The notes under the pieces: model-generated | What the model was told of the DNA's origin: nothing | What the model saw: the letters and a program-made list of their open reading frames with translations, nothing else | Databases searched by the model: none | Source of the DNA: a virus | IMG/VR virus record: IMGVR_UViG_3300020057_000029 | Coordinates: 1-64,000 of that record | DNA length: 64,000 nt | Strand: one strand, 5' to 3' | Translations under genes and position numbers: made by a program | Shown here: positions 20,996-28,681 of the stretch, one piece after another | Numbering within the stretch: the first letter of the stretch is position 1 | Layout of the letters: every line of letters begins with the position of its first letter

Positions 20996-21089
20996 AATCG
21001 GGACAAATAGACGTATTTAAGCCTCTTAATTGTCCCGATTAGGACAAATAGACGTATTTAAGCCTCTTAATTGTCCCGATTAGGACAAT
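20996..21089. repeat. Tandem 41 bp hairpin repeat at a convergent gene boundary
   Basis: Units at 21000-21040 and 21041-21081 are identical save one base, plus a partial third. An 11-base perfect stem AATCGGGACAA (20996-21006) / TTGTCCCGATT (21030-21040) spans the first unit. An alternative hairpin TTGTCC-CGATTA-GGACAA forms at both unit junctions. It lies between the plus-strand ligase and the minus-strand dUTPase operon and may act as a two-way terminator, though T-tracts are absent. Confidence 0.8.
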
Positions 21090-21108
21090 CAAGAAGCTTG
21101 ATTATTTT

Positions 21109-21252
21109 CTAGTTGTAGAGGCGACCACGGGGTTCGCTAGGCTCTCTAGGCTCGCAGCGAGTAACGCCGTCTTTCTTACGACAGCGGTCGGTTTCTGTGT
21201 TAGCACAACCGGTAACAACAAGAGCCAGTAAAAGTAGCATTAAGTATCTCAT
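21109..21252 (-). CDS. Small proline-rich lipoprotein, 47 aa
   Basis: ATG 21252 follows AAAGGATAAT; a longer reading from 21306 would overlap the dUTPase. Signal peptide MRYLMLLLLALVVTGC with lipobox VTGC (C16), then a short mature chain of 32 residues with a Cys pair and a PREPSEPRG tail. Size and proline content resemble Rz1-type outer-membrane spanins, but no Rz partner lies next to it, so this stays a suggestion. Confidence 0.78.
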   Translation of the reverse strand: MRYLMLLLLALVVTGCANTETDRCRKKDGVTRCEPREPSEPRGRLYN

Positions 21253-21253
21253 A

Positions 21254-21703
21254 TTATCCTTTTGATCCAGTAGAACCAAATCCACCAGATCCACGTTCAG
21301 TTTCATCCAGGCTATCGACCTCTGTGATCTCAGCTTGGACCACAGGAACGATTACGCCCTGTGCAATTCGATCACCTTTTTTGACAATCACATCCTTGTT
21401 ATCTTTAATGGTTAGAGAGTTTGTCATTATGATTCCTACTGGCCCTCTGAAATCTGAATCGATAGTGCCAGGGGTGTTGGCCACTCGTAGGGTGGTTTTT
21501 AAAGTAAGCCCAGAGCGAGGACGAACCTGAACTTCAAACCCTTCTTCTATGGCCAAGGAAATACCGGTCGATACGACCTTGGTTTCTCCTGGACCAATTC
21601 GAACATCTTCAACAGCAACGAAATCAAAACCAGACGCACCTTTGCTTTGGTATTTGGGAAGAACAGCATCTGGATGAAGTTTTTTTACACGTAGTTTTTG
21701 CAT
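21254..21703 (-). CDS. dut: dUTPase, trimeric type, 149 aa
   Basis: It hydrolyses dUTP to dUMP and pyrophosphate, keeping uracil out of DNA and feeding ThyX. All five motifs are visible: ASGFDF (23-28), RPRSGL (61-66), GTIDSDFRGPV (79-89), GDRIAQ (110-115) and the C-terminal RGSGGFGSTG (137-146) that closes over the active site. Length is typical. It forms an operon with the 21712 and 21954 genes upstream and the lipoprotein downstream. Confidence 0.96.
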   Translation of the reverse strand: MQKLRVKKLHPDAVLPKYQSKGASGFDFVAVEDVRIGPGETKVVSTGISLAIEEGFEVQVRPRSGLTLKTTLRVANTPGTIDSDFRGPVGIIMTNSLTIKDNKDVIVKKGDRIAQGVIVPVVQAEITEVDSLDETERGSGGFGSTGSKG

Positions 21704-21711
21704 AACACCTT

Positions 21712-21975
21712 TTATTTGGCCATTGGGAATTTTTTGCTACCATGAACGATTTTAAGTTTAGGGTGTTTTCTAGTCTTCTTACACCATGAGCAATGGTAAT
21801 TTGATTTTCTAACGCCATGCTCATGTCTGTACATTTTGTGAACCCCTATTTTGCACAGTGGTATTGCTTTGAACTTGATCAAGCTTCCCATGGACCTGAA
21901 CACCAATACCACAAACATAAACCCTATTGCAAGCATAAGCAAATACAACAGAATTATGTCCAAATGTTCGAGCAT
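21712..21975 (-). CDS. Membrane protein with cytoplasmic zinc motif, 87 aa
   Basis: Starts at 21975, overlapping the upstream gene by 22 bases. The N-terminal transmembrane helix (IILLYLLMLAIGFMFVVLVF) is followed by a basic domain with CKIGVHKMYRHEHG...HCSWC, giving C, H, H, C and C ligands for a zinc ribbon. No family is recognised; the zinc role is inferred from spacing. Confidence 0.72.
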   Translation of the reverse strand: MLEHLDIILLYLLMLAIGFMFVVLVFRSMGSLIKFKAIPLCKIGVHKMYRHEHGVRKSNYHCSWCKKTRKHPKLKIVHGSKKFPMAK

Positions 21976-22208
21976 CTTCCATTATATCTTATTTCTTTGT
22001 GTATTGCTCTTGTTTTTATCAAATTTTCCAGTTTGGCTCGCTGTCTGTCAGCCTGACCCCTAAAGAACATGTCGATTTCGGTATTGTTAGGGCTAATCAT
22101 TTTTTCGGAGTGTGCAATCAGCCGCTTAAGGAATTCTTCCTCATTTTTAGGAAGACTGTCCAGTAAAGAAAACTTCCTGATCTTTTGGCTTTTTTTGTTT
22201 TTATGCAC
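21954..22208 (-). CDS. Small charged hypothetical protein, 84 aa
   Basis: GTG start at 22208, with a strong GAAGGAGATAAAAA site. Basic N-terminus (MHKNKKSQKIRKFSLLDSLP) then a helix (EEEFLKRLIAHSEKMI) and FFRGQADRQRAKLENLIKT. First gene of the minus-strand dUTPase operon, behind the promoter at 22228-22256. No family is recognised. Confidence 0.68.
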   Translation of the reverse strand: MHKNKKSQKIRKFSLLDSLPKNEEEFLKRLIAHSEKMISPNNTEIDMFFRGQADRQRAKLENLIKTRAIHKEIRYNGRCSNIWT

Positions 22209-22227
22209 TTTTTATCTCCTTCTGTAG

Positions 22228-22256
22228 ATACTGCGGGAATCGCAGGGATTAGTCAA
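22228..22256 (-). promoter_or_regulatory. Promoter with palindromic operator for the dut operon
   Basis: Minus-strand TTGACT (22256-22251), a 17-base spacer and CAGTAT (22233-22228), 20 bases before the start of the 22208 gene. The spacer contains the inverted repeat CTGCG-GGAAT-CGCAG (22231-22245), an attractive operator since a bound protein would block both promoter elements. It shares the TTGACTAA core with the promoters at 10605 and 43612. Confidence 0.6.
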
Positions 22257-22341
22257 GCAATAGAATATGGTCTGTTTTAAGCCCATTACGTGATAAATAG
22301 TGATACGAGGCATGAGCGTAATCTTAAAAGGTGAGATATTT

Positions 22342-22455
22342 ATGCTAGTTTACAAAATTGCTAATAAAATCAATGGAAAGGCCTGTGTCGGGCAGATCGT
22401 ACAAAATCTTAAATACGGATGGAATTTCATGTCTGTAAGCGTAGTGGTTGACTAA
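22342..22455 (+). pseudogene. GIY-YIG endonuclease N-terminal remnant, 37 codons
   Basis: ATG 22342 follows AAAGGTGAGATATTT, a good ribosome site. The translation MLVYKIANKINGKACVGQIV and the following QNLKYGWN fit the first motif block of GIY-YIG nucleases (YKIxNxINGKxYIGQT...LxxRW). It then stops at 22455, one base before the tape measure ATG. The catalytic Arg and Glu blocks are gone, so no nuclease activity is expected. It could serve as a translated leader for the tape measure gene. Confidence 0.6.
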
Positions 22456-24948
22456 ATGCGTAAAGAATTAATTATCTCAGCAAAATTCGATACTTCCGAC
22501 TTTGATAAAAGTGTTGAGTCTATGCAGCGCAAGCTGAAAGAGCTTTACACGCCCAAAGACCAGCAAAAAACCGCTCAAAATCTTCAAAGCATAGGCATGG
22601 GAGGAGCTGGCGGCTCCACCCCAGGCGGCATGTCTCAACAAAGCATGGAAGCCTACAAAAGATCTACCCAATCAGCCCGCCGTGAGCTTGATCAGATGAT
22701 CAAGGAAGAAGCCAAGGGTCAACAACAACTTGTTAAACTAATCGAACAGCGTACTGGCAAGCTAAGAGAAATGAAAGAACTGCAAAAACAGGCGGTTAAG
22801 GATTCTGCTGAAGAGCTTAAGCTCAAAGAACAGATTGCACGAGTGGAAGAAAACAATTCTAGAGCCAAACAGGCTTATAAGCAACGTGACGCTCAATTAA
22901 ATCAGCTTGTGGAAGCTCGCCAAAATGCAACACCCCAAGGTGCTCAGCGCCTAATGAATGCCTACCAGGGAGGTGGCATGGGCGGTGCAATGACTGCAGG
23001 CGGGCGTATGGCGGCAGCCAATCCAGGTGCAGCTCTGGGTATGTTTGGTTCTCTGATGGCCGGTGTAGGAACTATTGGTCAAATGGGCGTTGATACGTAT
23101 CGTGGTTTTGGCCAAGCTCCAATTCAGACCCAACAAGCGACCGGAAATGCTGTTCAGGGAGTGCTGGGAAGAGATGTAGGGAATATTTACAGCAAACGTA
23201 CAGCGTTTGAACAGATGTGGAATCCTGAGCGTGCCAAGGCTGCTCAGATGGCACTTGCTCAATCACGTAATGCTCAGAACGCAGATCTGATGAGTTTGCC
23301 TATGGGCATTCTTAAATCTACCGGCGCTGGAATTGCAGGAGGTGCCGGATCTGGTTTTGTGGGCGGTGCTGCCCTAGGATCTTTGGCCGGTGGCGTAGGC
23401 GCTATTCCAGGCGCTGCGGCTGGCGCACTAGGCGGCGGAATTCTTGGTGGTATGGGGGGTTTCGCATACGGCGTAGGAGGTATTCTAACCGACAAGAGAA
23501 AACGGGCTCTGGCTCTTTCTCCATTTTCTAGCACTATGTCTAATCAATATCAATCTATGATAGCAGAAGAGCTTTCTTCCGGTTTCCAGGGCTCATTAGA
23601 GGCTCAGAAGAAAATGAATCCCTTTAAACAACGAGCTATTTCTGAATATGAACAGGATTTCCAGGGAAGACTTGGCTCTCAGCGCGGAATGGGAATGCGA
23701 AACAGAGATTTTTATGGCCCAGGCGGATTCTTAAAACAGGGTATTGATGCCGGTTTCACTCCAGAGATGTCTCAACAGATGAGCTCAGGAATTCTTGCGG
23801 CAGGCGGTTCTACTCGCGCAGCAAGAGGGTCTGTTCTTGGAAATCAGATGGAGCGCGGCTTCGACCTTACAAACGCTTCTCAGATTATGGGAAGTATTTC
23901 AGGCGGCGTAGGATCAGGCGAAGCTACTAAGCAGGCGACCATCAAGATTTTGTCTGAAGGTATGCGTTTAGGTTTAGATGATAGTAAATTTGCGGAAGAA
24001 AATCGCAGATTCACCGCAGTCGCTGCGGAGGCTATAGGTCGTTCTGGTGCTAAAACCGATAGTGACTTTGAGCGTATTTCTGGTGGATTGGGCAGATATT
24101 TGTCTGAAAATACCACCAAGGGTATTGAGGCTTCAAAGACCGCCTATGAGCAATATCAGCAAATTTCTTCCACAACATCTGGCCCTCGTGGCGTTATGCG
24201 GGCTGCTGGCTTTATGAGAGATTCTAAGCTTTCTCAGCTTTCTACAATACAAAAGCAGGCAATCATGCAGATTAAAGAAGAGGACCTTAACGAAAGCAAT
24301 TTCTTGATTAAAGGCGCTGCCGACTTTCTTAAGATTGATCCAAAAGAACTTGTAAAGAAAATTTCTAATGTAAATGAAGGCGCTGTAAGCCGTTTTAGCG
24401 AATCAGACAGCCTACGAGACAAAATTCGTAGCAAGCTCAAGGATATTGGTGTTGAGAAGGTAACTGACGAAAATTTTAGCAAACTTCCAAAAGACATACA
24501 GCAAGACTTGTCCAATCTAGGTATGTTCCACGCTGCAGAGTTGGGCTATAAAGGACAGCGAGAACAGCAAGCTTTTACCTTTGGCAGCGTAGGGAAAATA
24601 CCAGGTGCAGAACAATACGGACCAGGAGCCCCAGGTGATACCGCTGTAGAAGGCCGATTGGGCAGTAGAGACACTGGTCGCATGGAAGACAGTACTATCC
24701 AAGCGATGGCAGCAGATGCTGGAACGGTATTGAAAAATTTTAACGAAATGAGTGGTAGCATGGATGCTGCTTCCAAATCCGCTGCTCTGTTTACCCATAA
24801 GGTTCGAGAAATGAATGCTGAGCTTCAGAAAGCCCTAGAAGAAGGCAAGGGAAGCAAAGACTTGAGCCTATTCGAAAAAATTCTTAATAAATATGCGGCA
24901 CTGGGTGGCGCTGAGAATCAAGATCAGGCCGGAAAGCCCACCCAATAA
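22456..24948 (+). CDS. Tail tape measure protein, 830 aa
   Basis: Sets tail length and is ejected with DNA. The sequence has an N-terminal coiled coil (about residues 70-155: ARRELDQMIKEEAKGQQQLV onward), a Gly/Ala-rich hydrophobic stretch (about 270-345) with the potential to span membranes, further helical regions, and a charged C-terminal helix. At about 1.5 angstrom per residue it would measure a tail of roughly 120 nm. The start at 22456 follows the GIY-YIG remnant's stop at once. It is first in the tail operon, before the hub gene. Confidence 0.82.
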   Translation: MRKELIISAKFDTSDFDKSVESMQRKLKELYTPKDQQKTAQNLQSIGMGGAGGSTPGGMSQQSMEAYKRSTQSARRELDQMIKEEAKGQQQLVKLIEQRTGKLREMKELQKQAVKDSAEELKLKEQIARVEENNSRAKQAYKQRDAQLNQLVEARQNATPQGAQRLMNAYQGGGMGGAMTAGGRMAAANPGAALGMFGSLMAGVGTIGQMGVDTYRGFGQAPIQTQQATGNAVQGVLGRDVGNIYSKRTAFEQMWNPERAKAAQMALAQSRNAQNADLMSLPMGILKSTGAGIAGGAGSGFVGGAALGSLAGGVGAIPGAAAGALGGGILGGMGGFAYGVGGILTDKRKRALALSPFSSTMSNQYQSMIAEELSSGFQGSLEAQKKMNPFKQRAISEYEQDFQGRLGSQRGMGMRNRDFYGPGGFLKQGIDAGFTPEMSQQMSSGILAAGGSTRAARGSVLGNQMERGFDLTNASQIMGSISGGVGSGEATKQATIKILSEGMRLGLDDSKFAEENRRFTAVAAEAIGRSGAKTDSDFERISGGLGRYLSENTTKGIEASKTAYEQYQQISSTTSGPRGVMRAAGFMRDSKLSQLSTIQKQAIMQIKEEDLNESNFLIKGAADFLKIDPKELVKKISNVNEGAVSRFSESDSLRDKIRSKLKDIGVEKVTDENFSKLPKDIQQDLSNLGMFHAAELGYKGQREQQAFTFGSVGKIPGAEQYGPGAPGDTAVEGRLGSRDTGRMEDSTIQAMAADAGTVLKNFNEMSGSMDAASKSAALFTHKVREMNAELQKALEEGKGSKDLSLFEKILNKYAALGGAENQDQAGKPTQ

Positions 24949-24950
24949 TC

Positions 24951-26780
24951 ATGACAGACAATAGAGCCTACACATTCGACATAGATCCTATCGGGACCAG
25001 TGACAGCGAGTTTAATCGCGTTCACCAGGTAAGTCCTGCGTGGCTTCTTACGTTTGTAAGATGGGAAAATAGAGATACTCTTAGAAACGCAAATGTTGCT
25101 TCAACTGAAGTTCGCGATCCTCTTATTGTAGAAAACGACTGTCTATCTGTAACCACGACCGGAAGCAAAGGGGCACTAACACCTTCTATGACGGCCACTC
25201 TAGTGATGACCGATGTAAACTATCTTACTGCAATCGCACCAGGAGATTTCGTTTTAGTAAACATGTTAAATTGGGAAGCCGAAGCTAAACGCGTAGCCCA
25301 GAAAGCATTTAATAAGCAAGCCATCAATGGTCCTACGGACGGTTTTAAGGGCATTTTTAAAGTACAGGGCGTAAGAGAAATAGAAACAACAGATCCGCAG
25401 ACTGGCACTAAAATTGTTCTTTTTAAGATTAACGGATTTGCTTTCACTGAATTCAACAATACTATTTATTTTAATCCCTATCTAATCGATCCAAATCAAG
25501 ACAAGAAGAATGAACTTCTGTTTGCCAGTTTTATCGGCAAAGATTGGGCCAACCTTGTCGGCAAAAAGGGTCTAACAAACGTTCAAGACGTTATTGCGGT
25601 TTTGATCCAAAGTTTTATTGGTACCGGCATTCAAGGTAAGGGTCAAGCGGACAAGTCAGGTCTAAAGACTCATAATGTGCATTTTTTCATTCCAGACCTT
25701 GTAGGAAGATTGTTAGGCGTACAGGGGGCCAAGGCCGCTAAAGACATCTACATATATCTTTTTGGCATCCAGAAATATGCTTCTGGTTCTGCACAGTCTG
25801 TTGGTTCAGGTACTAATCCGGCAGGTATTAGGCAAAAATTTAAGAATTTCTGGTACACTCCAGCTGAATGTCAAGGCGACACTCTTTTAAAGGCAGAGTA
25901 TTGGAACCAAATAAAAACCTGGGCTATCTTGAATCAATACACTAACGCTCCATTGAATGAAATGTATACTGCTTTTCGTACAGATCCAGGCAATAAAGTG
26001 ATGCCTACATTGGTGTTCCGACAGATGCCTTTCAGTACGGAAGATTTCAAAGGCGCTGCCAACACAAAGTTTTTAAATTTGCCCAGATGGAAAGTCAACC
26101 CAGCTTTGATCATGGATAAAGATTTGGGCAGAGAAGAAGCCGCTCGTGTGAATTTTGTTCAATATTTCGGTAGATCTTCCGTTGGTCAAGAAGGCGCTGA
26201 TATTGCCCAGCAGCTGGACCAGGGAAACTACGTATATGATATCAAAGATGTTCAACGCAGTGGACTAAGACCCTATATCGTAACAACTCAATTTGATGAG
26301 CCTACTACTATTTATAAAAATTATCGCAGTCCAGGATGGGCAAGGGTTATGGGTAATATTTTGATTGGCGGTCATCTTAAGCTTAACGGAACAATCACCT
26401 GTGCTGGCCTAGTAGACCCCATAGCGGTAGGCGATAATCTAGAATTAGACAGTGTTGTGTATCACATTGAGCAGATCACGCACTCTGCCGCTATGGTTGG
26501 GCCAAAAGGTGCTAGACAGTTTAGATCTGTAATCAATGTGAGCAGTGGTATTAGCATCGACAGTTCGGCAAAAGGCACTCGCTACGCTGAAATGACAAAT
26601 ACGGCTGCCGATCTTGAGCGCAAGAGGGATTTTGACAATGAAGAAATGTTGCCAGGAGTATCTGAATCTCAAGATATTATCAAAAGACATGGCAATGTAG
26701 ATGCTCAACAGGCTACCAACAAATCTTTTCCCCAACCTGCTTTTCGTAGTTTTAGGAAAAAGAAAAAGGCTAAGAAATAA
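24951..26780 (+). CDS. Baseplate hub protein, 609 aa
   Basis: Likely the trimeric hub that joins the tail tube to the spike (role of T4 gp27, P2 gpD). Supporting features are its length, the order tape measure-hub-spike, and the phrase KVMPTLVFRQMPFSTEDF, which occurs in phage hub proteins around the tube-like domains. The C-terminus is lysine-rich (RSFRKKKKAKK). It overlaps the spike gene as TAATG. Assigned by order and phrase, not by a search. Confidence 0.7.
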   Translation: MTDNRAYTFDIDPIGTSDSEFNRVHQVSPAWLLTFVRWENRDTLRNANVASTEVRDPLIVENDCLSVTTTGSKGALTPSMTATLVMTDVNYLTAIAPGDFVLVNMLNWEAEAKRVAQKAFNKQAINGPTDGFKGIFKVQGVREIETTDPQTGTKIVLFKINGFAFTEFNNTIYFNPYLIDPNQDKKNELLFASFIGKDWANLVGKKGLTNVQDVIAVLIQSFIGTGIQGKGQADKSGLKTHNVHFFIPDLVGRLLGVQGAKAAKDIYIYLFGIQKYASGSAQSVGSGTNPAGIRQKFKNFWYTPAECQGDTLLKAEYWNQIKTWAILNQYTNAPLNEMYTAFRTDPGNKVMPTLVFRQMPFSTEDFKGAANTKFLNLPRWKVNPALIMDKDLGREEAARVNFVQYFGRSSVGQEGADIAQQLDQGNYVYDIKDVQRSGLRPYIVTTQFDEPTTIYKNYRSPGWARVMGNILIGGHLKLNGTITCAGLVDPIAVGDNLELDSVVYHIEQITHSAAMVGPKGARQFRSVINVSSGISIDSSAKGTRYAEMTNTAADLERKRDFDNEEMLPGVSESQDIIKRHGNVDAQQATNKSFPQPAFRSFRKKKKAKK

Positions 26781-27835
26781 TGAAACTTAAGAATGGAGCA
26801 GTATTGCCGCACGGCCTGCTAAGCAGTGATCCTAGCCAAATGATGGCGGGCTTTAATAAGAGTTATAAAAACCTTGCACTTCGCATTGGTGTGATCAAGG
26901 AAGCTTACCCTGTCTCCAACGATCTTAATAAATCAAAGCTTACTACTGAGTATGACGTAACCGTTATCGAACAGAACGAAGACAAGGGTGTGACTACTAT
27001 TCTTTATAGGAACTGTATGTCTGCTGAAGGCCTAGGCTCTGTTGCAGATTTTTTTGAAAAAGCTCTCAGGAAGACCAAGAAGAAGACCAAGAAGGGCGAT
27101 GCCGTAAACACCAAAGGCCAAAACGGTGCCATTGTCCTTCTTTTGTGTTTAGACGGCATGTCAGAAAAGGCTGTAATTATTGGAGCTCTGACGCATCCAG
27201 ATCGTAAGACCACCTTGAAGAACGAAGAGCCCTACCTAGAAGGCGAATACAATGGCTGTAACATCAAGGTGGCTACTGATGGCAGCTGCACGTTTACGTT
27301 CAAGGGTGCTACCGACAACGATGGCAAGATAACAGATTCTTCACAAGGTCCAACCGTTGTCAAGATAGAAAAAGATGGTTCCTGTCAGATTGATCACAAA
27401 ACTATCAAAATGCGTCTTGACAAAAGTGGCAAGGCCAGTCTGATCGCCGATGATAATATTGAGAATACTTCCAAGAAAAGCTTTAAGGTTACGACCACTG
27501 AAAATATCAATCTGAAGGCTGAAAAGGATTTCACCTTAAATTGCGATATGTTAACCGCTAAAGCAACTGGATCTGCTCTTTTAGAATGCCAAAAGATCAC
27601 GATGAAGTCTGAGTCTGAATTTGACATGAAAGGCAGCACTGTTGCCTTAGAAGCAGAAAGCCTGGTAAAGATCAAGGGAAGTATTGTGATTGTCGATGGA
27701 ATTGTTTATCTCGGCGGCGCGGGCGGCTTGCCTGTTTTAACCCTGCTCACAATGACTCTCGGGATTGGGAACCTTGGGATGCCCGTAATCAGCTTTCCAA
27801 TTTCTGGCTATGCGACCTCTGTATTTGCAAAATAA
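26780..27835 (+). CDS. Baseplate spike protein (gpV-like), 351 aa
   Basis: Predicted puncturing spike. An N-terminal OB-fold-like region (about 35-165, ending GAIVLLLCLDGMSEKAVIIG) is followed by a run of short parallel strands (FKVTTTENINLKAEKDFTLN and similar) typical of the beta-helical needle of P2 gpV and VgrG proteins. The last 60 residues are hydrophobic and glycine-rich. It overlaps the hub gene by one base. Confidence 0.75.
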   Translation: MKLKNGAVLPHGLLSSDPSQMMAGFNKSYKNLALRIGVIKEAYPVSNDLNKSKLTTEYDVTVIEQNEDKGVTTILYRNCMSAEGLGSVADFFEKALRKTKKKTKKGDAVNTKGQNGAIVLLLCLDGMSEKAVIIGALTHPDRKTTLKNEEPYLEGEYNGCNIKVATDGSCTFTFKGATDNDGKITDSSQGPTVVKIEKDGSCQIDHKTIKMRLDKSGKASLIADDNIENTSKKSFKVTTTENINLKAEKDFTLNCDMLTAKATGSALLECQKITMKSESEFDMKGSTVALEAESLVKIKGSIVIVDGIVYLGGAGGLPVLTLLTMTLGIGNLGMPVISFPISGYATSVFAK

Positions 27836-27867
27836 CAGTAAAATGATACAATAAGATAGGAGAAAAC

Positions 27868-28419
27868 ATGACTTTTAAAGAAATGGCGATAAACATGTTC
27901 CCCTTTTGGATCATTGGCACTGTAATATTGTTCGCCACGATCAGGGCTGGTTACGGAAAATTTGTAAGAATTGAGAAAAAGGCTGTAAAACGATTCCTTT
28001 CTCTTATGGCCATGGTCACTGTTCTTAGGGTGGTCTTGCTTAGTATTTTTCCAAAAATTATAGACTTTTTGCCAGGCGATACCAAGGCCGCTATAGACAT
28101 GATACCTCTAGGAGCAACAGCTTTTGTATTTTGGGAAGACATGGTTCATATTTTACCATTAGTTCTTCTGTTTTCTTTTTTCAATGACAGTAAATTTGCC
28201 AATCGCGTCCGAATGGCAATAACCATCGCGGTTATGTTTGCCTTTGGAATGGGCCATACCTATCAAGGTTTTATAGCAGCATTTCTTTTGTCTTTTTATA
28301 TTCCAATAGTAACTAAATTAGGGGAAAAATATGGAGTAGGGACGGTTATGATTTGTCATACTTTCTACGATTTAACCACACTGATAACACTCAGGCTAAT
28401 ATTGGGGCAATATGTCTAA
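27868..28419 (+). CDS. CPBP-like intramembrane protease, 183 aa
   Basis: Five or six predicted membrane helices. Three sites match the CPBP (Abi) glutamic-type intramembrane protease family: an acidic pair E90-D91 (FVFWEDMVH), FxxxH at 126-130 (FGMGH) and HxxxD at 164-168 (HTFYD). CPBP proteins cleave prenylated or membrane proteins and in bacteria process bacteriocins or immunity factors. The first motif is weaker than the usual EExxxR. It lies within the baseplate operon, 32 bases after the spike gene, with AGGAG upstream of ATG 27868. Confidence 0.66.
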   Translation: MTFKEMAINMFPFWIIGTVILFATIRAGYGKFVRIEKKAVKRFLSLMAMVTVLRVVLLSIFPKIIDFLPGDTKAAIDMIPLGATAFVFWEDMVHILPLVLLFSFFNDSKFANRVRMAITIAVMFAFGMGHTYQGFIAAFLLSFYIPIVTKLGEKYGVGTVMICHTFYDLTTLITLRLILGQYV

Positions 28420-28681
28420 AAAGAAAAATGGTGAAAAAAACCCCTATAGGTATTCTGCCACGGATCTTCGCATTGCCGAACAGGGCTTTTGGATTCAGAT
28501 TGGGACAGAAGTTTATATTTCGGACGGTATCATAGTGTTTCCTCCAGAAATCATAGAGCAAGTCAGCAAGGCTGTTTTGAAAGAATTAAGAAATATATTA
28601 GATAATGGCGCTGACGAAGAGAAAGATAGTGCTATGCTGGCTCTAGCTAGTTTCTATATACACCCATTGAGGGTACACTAA
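28412..28681 (+). CDS. Hypothetical protein, 89 aa
   Basis: Overlaps the 27868 gene by eight bases and the next gene by one (TAATG). Basic N-terminus, then a beta segment (FWIQIGTEVYISDGIIVFPP) and a helix (IEQVSKAVLKELRNILDNG). It is likely a small baseplate-associated or chaperone protein, by position only. Confidence 0.66.
   Translation: MSKKKNGEKNPYRYSATDLRIAEQGFWIQIGTEVYISDGIIVFPPEIIEQVSKAVLKELRNILDNGADEEKDSAMLALASFYIHPLRVH

Noticed and set aside
21109-21252. Firm call of an Rz1 spanin
   Set aside because: Size, lipobox and prolines fit, but no overlapping or adjacent Rz-like gene was found.
22951-23534. Minus-strand frames inside the tape measure gene
   Set aside because: Shadows of Gly/Ala-rich codons (giving Pro/Ala-rich antisense) with no start signals.
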